Shown in pieces: positions 11,029 to 22,199 of a stretch of 64,000 nt of DNA. The stretch covers positions 17,732,001 to 17,796,000 of the forward strand of contig CM075937.1 in assembly GCA_038030265.1 (NCBI GenBank). Reading direction: 5' to 3'. The DNA is from Corythucha ciliata (Eukaryota; Arthropoda; Insecta; Hemiptera; Tingidae). Every line of letters starts with the position of its first letter. Positions within the stretch are counted from its first letter, which is position 1. A program made the translations under genes and the position numbers. A model generated the notes under the pieces. It was not told the origin of the DNA. It did not search any database and saw only the letters and a program-made list of their open reading frames with translations.

Positions 11029-11801
11029 TCCCTGGAATGGAAACGTTCAGTCGGAGGCCCTTAGTGGAAACGCTCGGCGTAAATTTCACGCCGATGAGGA
11101 GTCCTCATATTGAACGATTTTCTATCAAGTTTTTGCAAAATTTTACTCAAGCTCAGTTTTGCATAAAAAACAACTTTGACGTTTTGGTGGGGTGGCTTGC
11201 GGGGGCATTTGAGGCAGGGGGGGAGGGTAAACCAAGATTTTTGGCATTTCATTTTGGTACAACAAAATCGACCCTAAAACTATTTAACGATGAAAAACAG
11301 ACGTTTTCAAGAGGTCGAAATTACAGTGCTTTTGGTCACACCCACACTTGACCAAATATGGGCTCAAAACTTGCCATTCTCCACTCGTGCAGGGAAAAAA
11401 TGCAGGAATAATTAACATGAACACAAAGTACATGGTTATAGCCAAATGATAACTTATGGGGTGAAACCATAAATTTCAGGGCTAAAATGCGTTTCTACTT
11501 CATCAAATAGCCCATGAATTACTAATACCTTAGAGGGGTGTAATGGAATCGCGGAGTAAAACTTACGCCATCGCACCCACGACGTTAATGTAAACGGCGT
11601 ATTTTTTACGTGTCATTTTTTTAAAATTACAAGTTGCTTGTATGCCCTTTGTCTCGCGAAGATGGCGGTTCCTCCCTCCCCAAAAGAACACTCGAAAGAT
11701 AGCATAGCTGAAGGGAAAAACCTCCCACTCCAACACTCCGGTTTCTACTCCACGTTGAATACGTCAGGCGTAAAATATACGCCGCGTTTCCATTCCAGGG
11801 A
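11029..11801. mobile_element. 773-bp non-autonomous element with 17-bp perfect terminal inverted repeats
   Basis: TCCCTGGAATGGAAACG at 11029-11045 is exactly inverted at 11785-11801. Just inside both ends are further related motifs containing GGCGTA and TACGCC. The two flanks belong to the same repeat family, so this is an insertion into an array. No transposase is encoded; the 104- and 89-residue ORFs inside look accidental. The superfamily is not identified. Confidence 0.75.
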
Positions 11802-12720
11802 TACAGAAGTTGGACTTTATATTGAAGTTGGAAGTATATTCACATTCAAATTTGCTGCCTCTAGAATATTCATATTACATTCAAATTTGCTGCTCCCAGA
11901 ATATTGACATTAAAATCTGCTGCCAACAGAATATTTACATTCAAATTTGCTGCACCCAGAATATTGAAAATCAAATTTGCTGCCCCCAGAATATTGAAAC
12001 TCAAATTTGTCGCCCTCGGAATATTTACATTCAAATTTGCTGGCCCCAGTACAGTAATTTTGCGCTTCGTTTGGTTCCCCCCAAATATATTAACATTCGA
12101 ATTTGTTGCCCCTATAATATAGGCAATTATTTTGCCGCTCCCAGAACATAGACATTATCGATATCGACATTAGACAATATCGATATTTGATTTGCAGCGT
12201 ACAGTATATTGACATTTGTATTGCAGCCCCCAGAATATTGACGTTCATTTTAAAGCAAGCATAAATGTGTAGCCGTAGGAGCCTACATCGCCTGTCTTCT
12301 TGTAGGCTTCTACGGCTACAGATTCATACATGCTTTATCCACTAGCCCTCGTAGTTTAAGCAATTCTACTAACAATTTAAAGACGTTCATTTTGATGCTC
12401 CCTGATACTTGACGTTGCGCTACATTGCTGTTTACAGAATATTGACATTTATTTTGCTGTCCTCACAGAAACATGACATTCACTTTGCTGTTCCCAGAAA
12501 TTTGACATTACGCTGCGTTGCTTCCCCCAGAATATTGTCATTAATTTTGTTGTCCTCAGAATATTGACATTCAATTTGATGGCCCAAAAGGTTGAAATTT
12601 GTTTTTTGCTGTCTCCAGAATATTGATATTTATTTGCTGCATACAGAATATTGACATTTTTGTTTGCTGCATACAACATAATTGACTCTTGTTTTGCTGC
12701 ATGAAAGCTATAATGCATAC
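11802..12720 (+). repeat. 30-bp array, family E
   Basis: Units carry AATATTGACATTCAAATTTG and CTGCCCCCAG and are 30 bp long, for example four consecutive units from about 11930 to 12050. Because 30 is a multiple of three, the array yields apparent ORFs with 10-residue repeats in several frames (11810-12151, 11904-12122). A hairpin element interrupts it at 12257-12335. Divergence rises toward the right end. Confidence 0.9.
12257..12335. repeat. Small perfect hairpin (microRNA-precursor-like or tiny MITE)
   Basis: TGTAGCCGTAGGAGCCTACA at 12268-12287 pairs with 12301-12320 over 20 bp with a single G-U, across a 13-base loop. The stem continues less perfectly outward to AAGCAT and ATGCTT. It lies inside array family E. 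The shape would suit a microRNA precursor, but a very short inverted-repeat element is equally possible. Confidence 0.6.
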
Positions 12721-12819
12721 GAAATGCTATGGCAATGAGCAAAATGCCTTTCCAGTTCTAGAAGGCCAAATACTATTCTAGTTCAGGGGAAAGCTACCGT
12801 TCATCGAAAAAATCTAAAA

Positions 12820-13178
12820 GTCATCCCTTAAGCCGTGCAAGATGGAGTCACGGGAACAAAGGGGTTGAAATAAATTTTCATCCCCAAACTTAAATTTAAA
12901 TTATAAGGTTCTAAAACCCCAAAATACCGAATTTGAGTAGATTCTGATAACAATCTAAACATGATCCCTAAGCAGTATATAGTGCAAAGTGGAGTCTCAG
13001 GTATAAAGGGATTGAAATAAAGTTTCATCCCTAAACTGACATCATAATTAATTTTATGGTGTTGAAAAAACCCCAAATACCGAATTTGGGTGCAATCCGA
13101 TGAAAATCCAAGAATCATCCCCTAAGCAGTGATCTAAAAATCATACCCTAAGCAGTGATCTAAAAATCATCCCCCAAG
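12820..13178 (+). repeat. Tandem duplication of about 140 bp plus a 26-bp tandem
   Basis: Two diverged copies of a unit of roughly 140 bp begin near 12815 and 12955, both including CTAAGC, GTGCAA, GGAGTC, AAAGGG, TTGAAATAAA and ACCCCAAA. They are followed at about 13108-13178 by three copies of a 26-bp unit containing GTGATCTAAAAATCAT. The ORF at 12828-13118 on the minus strand is a product of this. Confidence 0.75.
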
Positions 13179-13779
13179 TAGTGTAAAGGGAGTCTCTGGG
13201 CCAATAGGAAATTTATTAGTGAGTGGATGCGTTTAATTTCAGAACTGTTTCTAATTTTTGGCTGTTGTTTTAACTTGTAGACCATAAACTTTATTGAACA
13301 ATAAAGCAGTGGTGTTTTTTTTTTGTTTTTATAATGAATATATTTCGGGCCCATTCCCGGTGCCCCTCATCAGCATTATCGCCTCGCCTTTAAGGCCAAA
13401 CACCCCTGCGCATGCGTATTTTGTTAAGTATTTCAAAAGAGGGCTTCAGGGCTATGGATTGCGTTGTCATCGTGTGCGGGAAAGTTCGTTCAGCTCCTGT
13501 AAGCGGTAAGCGGACGAAAGTGGCCTGTAACGGCGACATCTTTGCCTTCCTGAGCCCCAAAGCTCAGGGAGATCACACTAACGCTGAGTTCCACCACGGT
13601 CTCGGGTTTCGTCTCGAGCGGTTCAAGTAATTTTTATTTTGAGCCTGCGTCTGCCGCGTAGCCCGCCCTTGATCTAGGGGTGGTCAGGTAAGATGTCAGG
13701 TGCACCACGTCCTATTTCTGGCTTTGCTTCTATCCAGCAATAGCCCGTGAAATAACCTTTTTGAATAAGCCAAACTGAC

Positions 13780-14420
13780 AACATTTGATAGCCAAAAATT
13801 GCAGATATTTTACCCCAAAACTGACGATTACCTCACCGAGGCTGATTACCTCACCCCCAAAACCAGATATTTTACTCCAAAACATACAGTTACAGACCAA
13901 AACCTGCGTTTTCCACTAAGCAAATCTTAAGTTTTTCCCAAAACGGTCGATTTTACGCCGAATCTTTGACGACTATGACTTGAAAACTGACGATTTTACC
14001 ACAAAAAGGCACGACGATTTTATCCCAACAGGGAAGATTTCACTCAAAAACCGTAGATTTCACGCCCATGAAGATGTGTTGCACCAAAACCGAAGATTTT
14101 ACTACCAGATGACTCGCAAGATTTCTCCCTAAAACTGACTATTTTACGCCAAAGTTGAAGTGTTACCCCAAAGCTTGCGATTTTACCCAAAATAACTGAC
14201 ATTCTACCCTAAAACTGTACCATTTTTACTCCAAAGATGACGATTTTACACAAATTACAGTTTCTTCGAGAATGAACAATCTTAAAACAAAACCTTGTTA
14301 TTCCATCCCAAAAAAAAGAAGATTTTACTCCAAAATTGACTGATTTTAAGCGTTACGTTTTATCCCTAAAACTGAAGATTTCACCACCAAACTGGCGATT
14401 TTATTCCGTGAAATTAAAAT
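13780..14420 (+). repeat. Array of about 20-bp units, family C
   Basis: Units read GATTTTACCCCAAAACTGAC with heavy divergence and roughly 20-22 bp spacing. There is no coding potential. Confidence 0.85.
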
Positions 14421-15011
14421 AACTATGCGAAATTTACCTCTCCCAACTCAGAAATGGACTGTACAGCCTGAAAAATGTCCGAAACTGGGAATTTACTACC
14501 AAAACGTCTAATGTTTCATTAATAAATCTATCAACAAACTCAATGGACAATCCACTGACAAACCGTGGGATTAGGCCCAATTTACTCCATTTTTTAGTCT
14601 GTAGTAGCAAAATGTCACGTTTATTGCCCAAACTCTCATCCTCTGAGGCATAATTGACAGCTTTTACACATTGAAAGGCCACAAAGACTGTTCACAGACA
14701 AAAGGAGGGGACGTTTTTGAATCGAAAATCTGGGAATTAGGGTGTAAACTGTAAGTTCCCAGTTAGTTTCTAGTAGTCCAGCCATTTGGTAGTTGGGACA
14801 AGAAAATACTGCCGGCTTAGTTTTTAAGACAGTTTTATTTGTTTTTTGGGGTGCTTAATTCAAAAATCTAGTTATGGACTAATTTCGGATATGGCTTCTT
14901 CATGAAAATCACGAGAAACCGTGAAATTTGTTTATCAGAGAATCGACAAAATGAGCATGCCAACCGCCAACACGGACAAATACATTTCTCGTCCTCAGGG
15001 AATCGTCGTGA
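14421..15011. other. Non-coding intron sequence
   Basis: Nothing recognisable apart from chance ORFs at 14434-14682 and 14902-15141, the second of which runs into the SINE. Confidence 0.5.
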
Positions 15012-15257
15012 TATTCTCTCTAAAGTAAGTAAAGTAATCGTTGGTAAACCAACAGGGCTTTACGTCCAACTACCTTTAAGGTGTCGTGGACGAGGGCGAG
15101 AGTACACACTTCACTTTTTAACTTTTTTACTCATAATTTGACCTTTGCTGAAATAATCTAGCCTGTAGCAGGAATCGAACCCACTCAGCAGACAATACCT
15201 GGACATGAGAGTCGACGCCCTAACGACATCGGCCACTCTGCTGGGCTATTCTCTCTA
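15012..15257 (-). mobile_element. tRNA-Ser-like SINE, minus strand, with 11-bp target duplication
   Basis: The SINE is 15023-15246. Read on the minus strand it starts with a tRNA-related head: an A-box-like GTGGCCGATGTCGTTAGG and a B box GGGTTCGATTCC. A body follows with AAGTGAAGTGTGT and AGTTGGACGTAAAGC. It ends near TTTACTTACTTT. TATTCTCTCTA flanks it on both sides (15012-15022 and 15247-15257). The same element lies in the opposite orientation at 51211-51398. The GTGGCCGAG start resembles tRNA-Ser. It is not a tRNA gene, because the acceptor stem does not pair. Confidence 0.85.
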
Positions 15258-18200
15258 TATTTCTTAAAAAATCAACTGTTCTGAAATCCTGGTGGGGGGG
15301 GGGTAGTTACCCCCATTACCGCCCCCCTCCGTGGATCAGCCCCTGTTTTAGGGTTCTTTTGAGTACTCAAAATGACCTTAGGACAAAAAATATTAAATAG
15401 TACCATCCTAGCGTCCTCCCAAAAGGAGGACCTCAGTCCACACCTAGGGGAGAGGCACTGGAGGGCTAAATCACAGCGAACAAAAATTTTTAAGAAAATG
15501 CCAATTCACGGCTATGTTAGACAGTGACAGCACGAGAGTGCCTAATTTACTGACCCAGGGTTTTCTCTACTGACCGGACACTAAAAATGCTCGGATCAAG
15601 CTGAAACTTGGTGTACGATTTACGCTTGGGTCAAAACGACCTGTCCCCAAATTTGATCCCGATCGTTTCCACCGTAAAACTGTTGACAGCGCTTTTCAGA
15701 GAAGTGTTAGATGGCGAATAAGTAGACCATTTGAAAGATCACACAAATTTACATCAAAATCAGCTACTACCGACCGAAAATGCCCCTTCTCGCGAGTCGC
15801 GGGACTCTGCAAGGGGTTGAAAATAACGGAGCGCCATTTTCCGGTAATTCCCAATTGCTTCTAGCCCCGATAACTTGTCTATTCCAAGTGGCACTGAAAG
15901 TCCTGAAAAATGGGAAAGCATGAGTAGTTGGTCAGCTTTCGAATGTTGTATGATATTTTGATTTCCTTGCTTTTCACTCTATTGTAAAAAAGCGAGGTAC
16001 AACTGACTAAGAAATAAATAATGCGTCCTGTGCTCCAACTCAACTAGCAAGTCCCAAATCAAAACGGTACAAATCCAGAAAAATCGAGCGTTACGACTCG
16101 TAACGGATGCACCCTGATACGTCAGAAACGTCAACATCCACCGGGACCTCGAGGTTCCTGAAGTCGAGAAAGTAATCAGGTCCATGATGAACAATGTGCA
16201 CTTCAGAATTTCTAGTCATCCAACACCAATATTCGAAAACTTGCTAACTCTGTCGGGCAACAATCGGCCCAGGCGATTAAAACTAAAAGGAGCTCCAGAC
16301 TTGCTGACTGCACGAGCGATGAGATGAACTGTGATAGCAACCGTACTGTGATACATTATATTATAAATACTGTCTTTCAAATCTAGAGTAAAAACAAAAC
16401 TTACATTATAAATTAATAAGGTACTACTATGGGTTGAAACCCTCACACACGTGCCACTGTACTTACTGTACACGAAACTATTGCAAACTAGCAAAACTAA
16501 AAGTATTAATTGTATACTAAAAGTTGTTCTAATTGAAAAAAAAAAAAATTTGCATCCGGGCGACTCTCAAGTCTGTCGGACGAATCCATTTTTAGATGTG
16601 CATTCTGTATTTTCCGCCGGGCGCTTTAATTAATTGCCGGTATGATTCACTTGTTTGCCAGGAATTGTCCTTTACTCTTGACGGGCAAAGTTTTTCGCGG
16701 CTGAAAGTTGCCGCTGGAAGGCCTAGCCGAAGGCAAACAGACCCTCCCTTTCATCCGCCTCTGCCCACATAGATAAATAAATAGATGGCAACATTGGGAC
16801 GACCATTGGGCTATTGCTACGCTCCTGAGTACGTGCAGTGTAGGGACATTAAATTCAGTAAGTTCTACAGGAAAAAATAATGACTTCAAGTACCACACTA
16901 AACTTCCCACTTTGCCTGAGTATTGTTAGGCATTATCCACAATGCCTGAAAACAGCCAGGCAGTGTGAGAAATTATGAACACATTCCCCACACTGCCTAA
17001 CAGACTCAGGCATTGTGAACAATGTCTATGCATTTCCCGCAATGCCTGATTTCCCTCTTTGCCGGTAACATAATATATACACAGTTAGTTTTCACAGAAA
17101 AGAAAAGATCGAAATACAAGCGTTAAGTGATGGCGTGCGATGCTGTCAAGGCGGGGGAGGGAGATACTTCTTAAGACTTCATTTAAAAAACTCCGTGATG
17201 GAGTGTGGGCGCATTGGGAAAGAGGGGAACAAATTAAACTTGCAAAACTGTAGCGCAGAAAAAAATGGTGGGTCATCGAATAACCCCCCCCCCCCAACTA
17301 TCCTTATCACCAATCGTCTTCCGATCGCAGCTTGTTACACTGTAAGACGAGTAAGGATTTACAAGAACGCTTGCGCTTGAACACACACAATTCGATCAAG
17401 TGAATAGCTTACAATAAATTCTCCCAAATTCATAACCATGAGAAGTTAGAACGTGGACAGATGAACATATCAGAAATTGCCGAAACGCTGACCATTTTTT
17501 CTTTTCTTTTTTTTTTTGTTTTCAAAATAACGAACGAGTGTCATTTCAAATGAAATTCATGAGAAAAACACGCAAACAAAGTTAAAAATTAGAACGACAA
17601 AAACATTCTGTGAATTCTCCATGAATAAACAAAGAAGTCAAACAAAGCCAAATAAACTACAAAATCAACAGAGAGGCACCTTTCTACATGCGACTCATGG
17701 CAGCTAAAACTTTGAGCCGTCATGATCTTTCGTTGGATACAGCCCGAAGTTTAAGCTTTCAAAGTTTACGTGTGGAGGTGTCTTAAAAGAAAAATAATAT
17801 TGAATAGCCAATTATTGGACATATATGAAACAAAATAGTTAATTTTATTTCCTTCAATTAAATGGTCAACGTTACAACAAAATGAAATATTGAAGATTTG
17901 GGGCGAATGAAAGAAGTCAAACTGTGTGTACAGAATAAATATCCATTTTATCGGCCACACAATTTGTCTACAATGCGAATAAAATCGTCTGGTGGCGAGT
18001 AAAAAAAAAAGAAAAAAGTAGGCTGTTAGGTTAGGTATAGGTAGGAACTAATCAAAGGCTTCGGTGGCGTGCCCATTGAAATGTATTTCAGGCGGGAATG
18101 ATTGAAATGGCGTGTACAAGGGTGTGAGGCTTCTCTCTAGGGAAAAACAAGAGGAAAAATAGTTTGACTTTGTGTTTGAATTGTTGGAAGGGGGTGGGAC

Positions 18201-19032
18201 ATTTGTAAGCCCCTTTGTCTAAGTTTTATTTTTTTTTTTTTTGTCTGATGGTAACGTTAGTTTTCTGGCTGATGAAATTGGTTGCTCTGCTTGATGAATT
18301 GTGCGTTTGATGTAACAGTGTGATAATAGTATTTAATATAAAAAAAGCGTAGCTTGTAAATTAAATTTGTTTTGCCAGGGTAGATGGGGGGAGGGGAAAC
18401 GTTCCTGCTGGATCATGCGGAGATGAAGGATATTTAGACAGGCTGAAATATTAGAAGTTCGAACAGAGAGAAACTTCGGAACGCTGGTGGTTGGTGGTGG
18501 AAGGGGAGGGGAGGTTCTGGGTTCTAGGTTTTGTCAATATCAATCCCAATTTATAGGATTTATGTGAGCCAGGCACAAACGCAAAAGTCTTAACGCAATA
18601 CAACGTCGGAAGTCCACTCCCCTCCACACCAGCCCTTTTTCACCATCATCTTTCCAGTTCCTTTCTCTCTATCGACCGACCTATATATATACCCCTTTCC
18701 ATTCTTGAAGCAATTCACAAGAAACCAGTCGCCGCGGCACAATAGCAAGTCAACAACGCCACTTAATTGTCCAAAAAGTTGGACTTGAGCTTGAATTGAA
18801 TGCCTGGAGTGGAAAGAGATGAAAAACTTAAACTCAGGAGGAATGGATGTGGCAGGGAATTTCTTCCTCTCTTTTATACCTTTCCCTCATATTATATTAC
18901 TTCACCAACTATCAAATAAAAAAAAAAATAAAAAAAAGAAAAAAAAAAAAAAACCCTAAAATATGGGCAGGCATGAAAAATGTCTTGTAGACGATTAGAT
19001 ACTGGATGACACTATCGATTTAGAAATTTTAC
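15258..19032 (-). other. Intron of the sidestep-like gene
   Basis: A long stretch without recognisable exons. It contains runs of G and C (10 G at 15294-15303, 12 C at 17284-17295) and an A-rich tract at 18918-18952. The 92-residue and shorter ORFs have no features worth calling. Confidence 0.55.
16905..17065. repeat. Cluster of CAATGCCTGA words in both orientations
   Basis: GCCTGAG, TTAGGCATTA, ACAATGCCTGA, CAGGCAGTGTG, CACACTGCCTAA, CAGGCATTGTG and CAATGCCTGA occur within 160 bp, alternating in orientation at about 20-30 bp spacing. Confidence 0.6.
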
Positions 19033-19362
19033 CTCGGTCAATAAGGTGTTTTTCGGGAAGGCGAAGAGTCGAAGCGTGAACGATGACCGGCTCTGAACGG
19101 CCTTTGGCGTTGACGGCGAACACGAGAGCCGAGTATGTCGTACCTTCACGGAGGCCGGCGACGGTGAATCGCGGCAAAGGTGACGTATAGTTGCCCACGA
19201 TTGTTTCAACTGTTTCATCCTCGTAACCGTCAACTTCAGTTTCACGGACTTCAAGAATGAAACTCTGCGGAAGACCGCCGTTGAAGCCTTCGGCGCATCT
19301 GACGGCAAAAGAGCTGAGCGACGTGTTCGACAGGGTGCAATTGTGAACATGGTCAGGTTTCC
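19033..19362 (-). CDS. side-like: Sidestep-like receptor: fibronectin type III exon
   Basis: A 330-bp exon bounded by TTTTACAG|GG and CGAG|GTAAAA. It enters in phase 1, completing GGG after the G left by the Ig exon at 31761, and leaves in phase 1. It encodes one whole fibronectin III domain of the sidestep type: GKPDHVHNCTLSNTS at the start, VRCAEGFNGGLPQSFILEVR in the middle, then YTSPLPRFTVAGLREGTTY and VFAVNAKGRSEP, ending TLRLPEK. The NCT and NTS sites suggest N-glycosylation. The phrases CxxGFNGGLPQxF and the closing NAKGRS are what I associate with the family. It lies outside the cell, just before the membrane helix. The introns on its sides are 12.4 kb and 9.2 kb. The two ORFs reported here (18995-19198 and 19012-19350) capture only parts of it, the second in the wrong frame. 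Confidence 0.9.
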
Positions 19363-20924
19363 CTGTAAAATCAGAAGTAAAACAACAACAAGTTATTTAA
19401 AAATTACCTAAAGAGATGAAAAAAGTGTGCGTACATGAATCATTTCATTGCTCACTCTGGGATATAAGGCCCCTTCCTAAAATTGTTGACATCGTACACT
19501 CAGCGGTGACCACACAAGCACCAATTGACAAGACAACGCATGCAATGACTGCACACTCTCTCCACAAATTATTTTCAATGAATAATTCCATTGTTTATTT
19601 TATTTTGTTTCAATTTCACCGTAAAACACAATTTTAAGCCTAAATCCGACTCATTTTTTGTGTAGTGGAATGAAAATCTTCCTCTCACCAATGTCGGCTA
19701 TGTTATATTCATTAGTGAATCTTCAAAAAGAAAACAAAATACTACACGCTAAAAGCCGTAATGAGCGAAAAGTCAGATAAATTATTATTATGGTCCTTTC
19801 ATTAAATGCCGATGCTAAAAGCTTTTTGATAATCTATTTACAAATTAATTCAGTTTTTCAGGCCCTTTTTTCTGGCTTGACAGAAAAATAACATTCCCCC
19901 TTCCATTCACCACTTTACCATCACAATAACCTCTGATGGTGGGAGAGGTGGAGAAGTATTCTTTAAAAGTTAGCAAAAGAAGCAATGCCCTCCGCGTAGG
20001 CTTCTTTAGAAAATGCTTTTAAAATGAAAGGACAGAGTGCGACGCAATAAACTGTTTTTACGACGAGAGGAATTCACCCTCTCCTTCCATCAGCGGTAGC
20101 TCATTTCATTTTTAAGTACTTTACTAGGTAGTTGTACAATGTACCTTTGAAACGCTGGCCGAATCCGAATGGAGAGAGAGAGAGGAAAAAAAGTCCATTA
20201 CAGCGAATGGTGAGCCCCCTAAGAAGTATTTTCTTTTCTTTTAAATTGAGTTTGAAACGATGTCACGCAATTTAAAGAGTGATGGACGGTTCGTGAACGC
20301 GATAAATGAAACAGGCGATAAAACTTCATCAAGCACATTATAGTATGAGGGACATTCGCTCTCATGTCTCGCAAAGCTTTGAAAACTTAAAAGAGAAGCT
20401 TATCAAAAACCGGACTGTTCTTGGAGTGCAAAATAAATTAATTTCACATTTATCTCAGAACCAGAAACTGAGCTAGAATGACACTGGGAACTGACACGTA
20501 TTCGCGAATATGTGTACTTTGGCCCCTTTGGCTATTCAGTCAAGAAAGTTCCAGAACGGTTGAGCAAATTGCTCAACGATTTCACGATTCGCGTTTAATG
20601 GTAAGTGCCCCAGGGTTTCCGTGAAATTTTGATTTGAAGCTAAAAAGTCCGCGAAATTATGAATGAAATCCGCCGTACACTGTGATTTTAAAAGAGCCAA
20701 AATGAAATAATTTTGGTTTTGAATGAACAAAATCCGTGAATTTGGAGGTTTAAAGGTCAAAACATCGTCTTTCGAACAAGCCATTAGCCACAAAAGTTGT
20801 GTTCGAAAGAAGGAAAAGCAAAATAAAGGTGTGCAGAGGCGGATTAATAGGCCGAGAGCTGGCGATAGTCCCATTCAACCGGAAGAACATAGTCCTAAAA
20901 CTTGTCTCACTTGACAGGTTCTGT
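19363..20924 (-). other. Intron of the sidestep-like gene
   Basis: AT-rich, no recognisable exon. The ORFs at 20536-20874 (minus) and 19416-19637 (plus) show no family features. Confidence 0.55.
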
Positions 20925-21830
20925 GGAGCTGAATACGAGTATATGAGCGTCTGCCAGCGTCTTTCTGGGGCATTCGCCCTCGGCGGCCAGTCAATTTCTT
21001 CAGATTTGGAACATTGATTAACTGCGAATGAACTTAGTCATGCATTTCATGGATCCGAATACGAATATTAGTGTCTGCCTCTGGCAGTCAGCGGCAGACG
21101 CTAATATTCGTATTCGGATCCATGAAACTCGCCGAATGAGACCACATTTGCATGACTAAGTTCATGTATGTTAGTCATGTAACCGGTCTCATTTGACAGG
21201 TTTTATGGACCTAAATGCGAATACGAACGTCTATTGGCATCTGTATGGGGCATTTGCCCTCGGTGGCCAGTTAAACTCCCTAAATTTGGGACGAATTAGA
21301 TGGAAGAACATAGTCTTATAAAATGGCTCATTCAGTAAGCTCTTGGAGCTGAATACGGATGTGAGTGTCTGCCAGGGGCGTTTGTCCTCAGTGGGCAGTC
21401 AAAATACTGAGACAGGGAATCGTTTACCTCATTCGACAGGTATTTTGGAGCTGAATACGAATATTTCCGTCTGCCGGCCATGTGCCTTCGAAAACTTGAT
21501 TTGCTGCCGATGGCAAACGCCCCGACAGTCTCGCCGACCGACGCTCATATTCGTGTTCGCAGCTCCGTACTACCCATCAAATGAGATAAGTCAATTAGTC
21601 AAGTTCATCCGATGAATTCATGCCCCAAATTTACGGCATTTGACTGCCTACTGAGGGCAAACGCCCCTGACAGACGCTCATATCCTTATTCAGCTCCAAA
21701 AAAACCTACTGAGTAAGTCAAGTTACAAGACTGCGCTCTATCGGCTAATTCTTTTTCCAAATTTAGAGAAATTGACTGACCGCGGAGGGCAATTGCGTCA
21801 GGCAGACGCTCATATTCATATTCAGCATCA
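20925..21830. repeat. Cluster of direct and inverted copies of one short unit
   Basis: The motif GAGCTGAATACGAATAT plus GCGTCTGCC appears forward near 20931, 21052, 21207, 21344 and 21447, and inverted near 21090, 21533, 21665 and 21795. Copies at 21052 and 21090 form a palindrome. Between motifs, words such as GGGGCATTTGCCCTCGG and GACAGG recur. It may be a decayed nest of small inverted-repeat elements. Confidence 0.75.
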
Positions 21831-21944
21831 CAAAAGCTAACAAATGGAAGAAGTTTCGTGACTTCGGGGGGGGGGGGGATTCGGTTGAATGGAAATGGGA
21901 CTGTCGCCAGCTCTCGAGCTATAAGGTTGGACATAACAAAGCAG

Positions 21945-22059
21945 CCCCCCTATTCTGTAACTCTTAACGCGTGCGTTAGCGAAATAAACAAGGTGAAAAA
22001 TTGAAAGTAATCAGCTGAGAAATGCTAACGCGCGCGTTACGAGTTACAGAATAGGGGGG
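21945..22059. mobile_element. 115-bp MITE with 36-bp terminal inverted repeats
   Basis: The ends start CCCCCCTATTCTGTAACTC and continue to GCGTTAGC, pairing 21945-21980 with 22024-22059 with about two mismatches. The centre is 43 bp and there is no coding capacity. The two arms together could fold into one long hairpin. Confidence 0.85.
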
Positions 22060-22199
22060 GACTTGTTTTGGTACACAAAATGCAACGAAGTTTTTTCTTC
22101 AAGTCCAATTTATATTTAAAAGCCTTACCTTGAGTCGTGATGGGGAATTATTCTACCATTTGGGCTAAAATATTGGCTCTTTGGTCTCCACTTGCAATT

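Noticed and set aside
11810..12151. 113-residue ORF with 10-residue repeats
   Set aside because: It arises because array family E has 30-bp units. All frames show the same periodicity and the codons carry no protein-like constraint.
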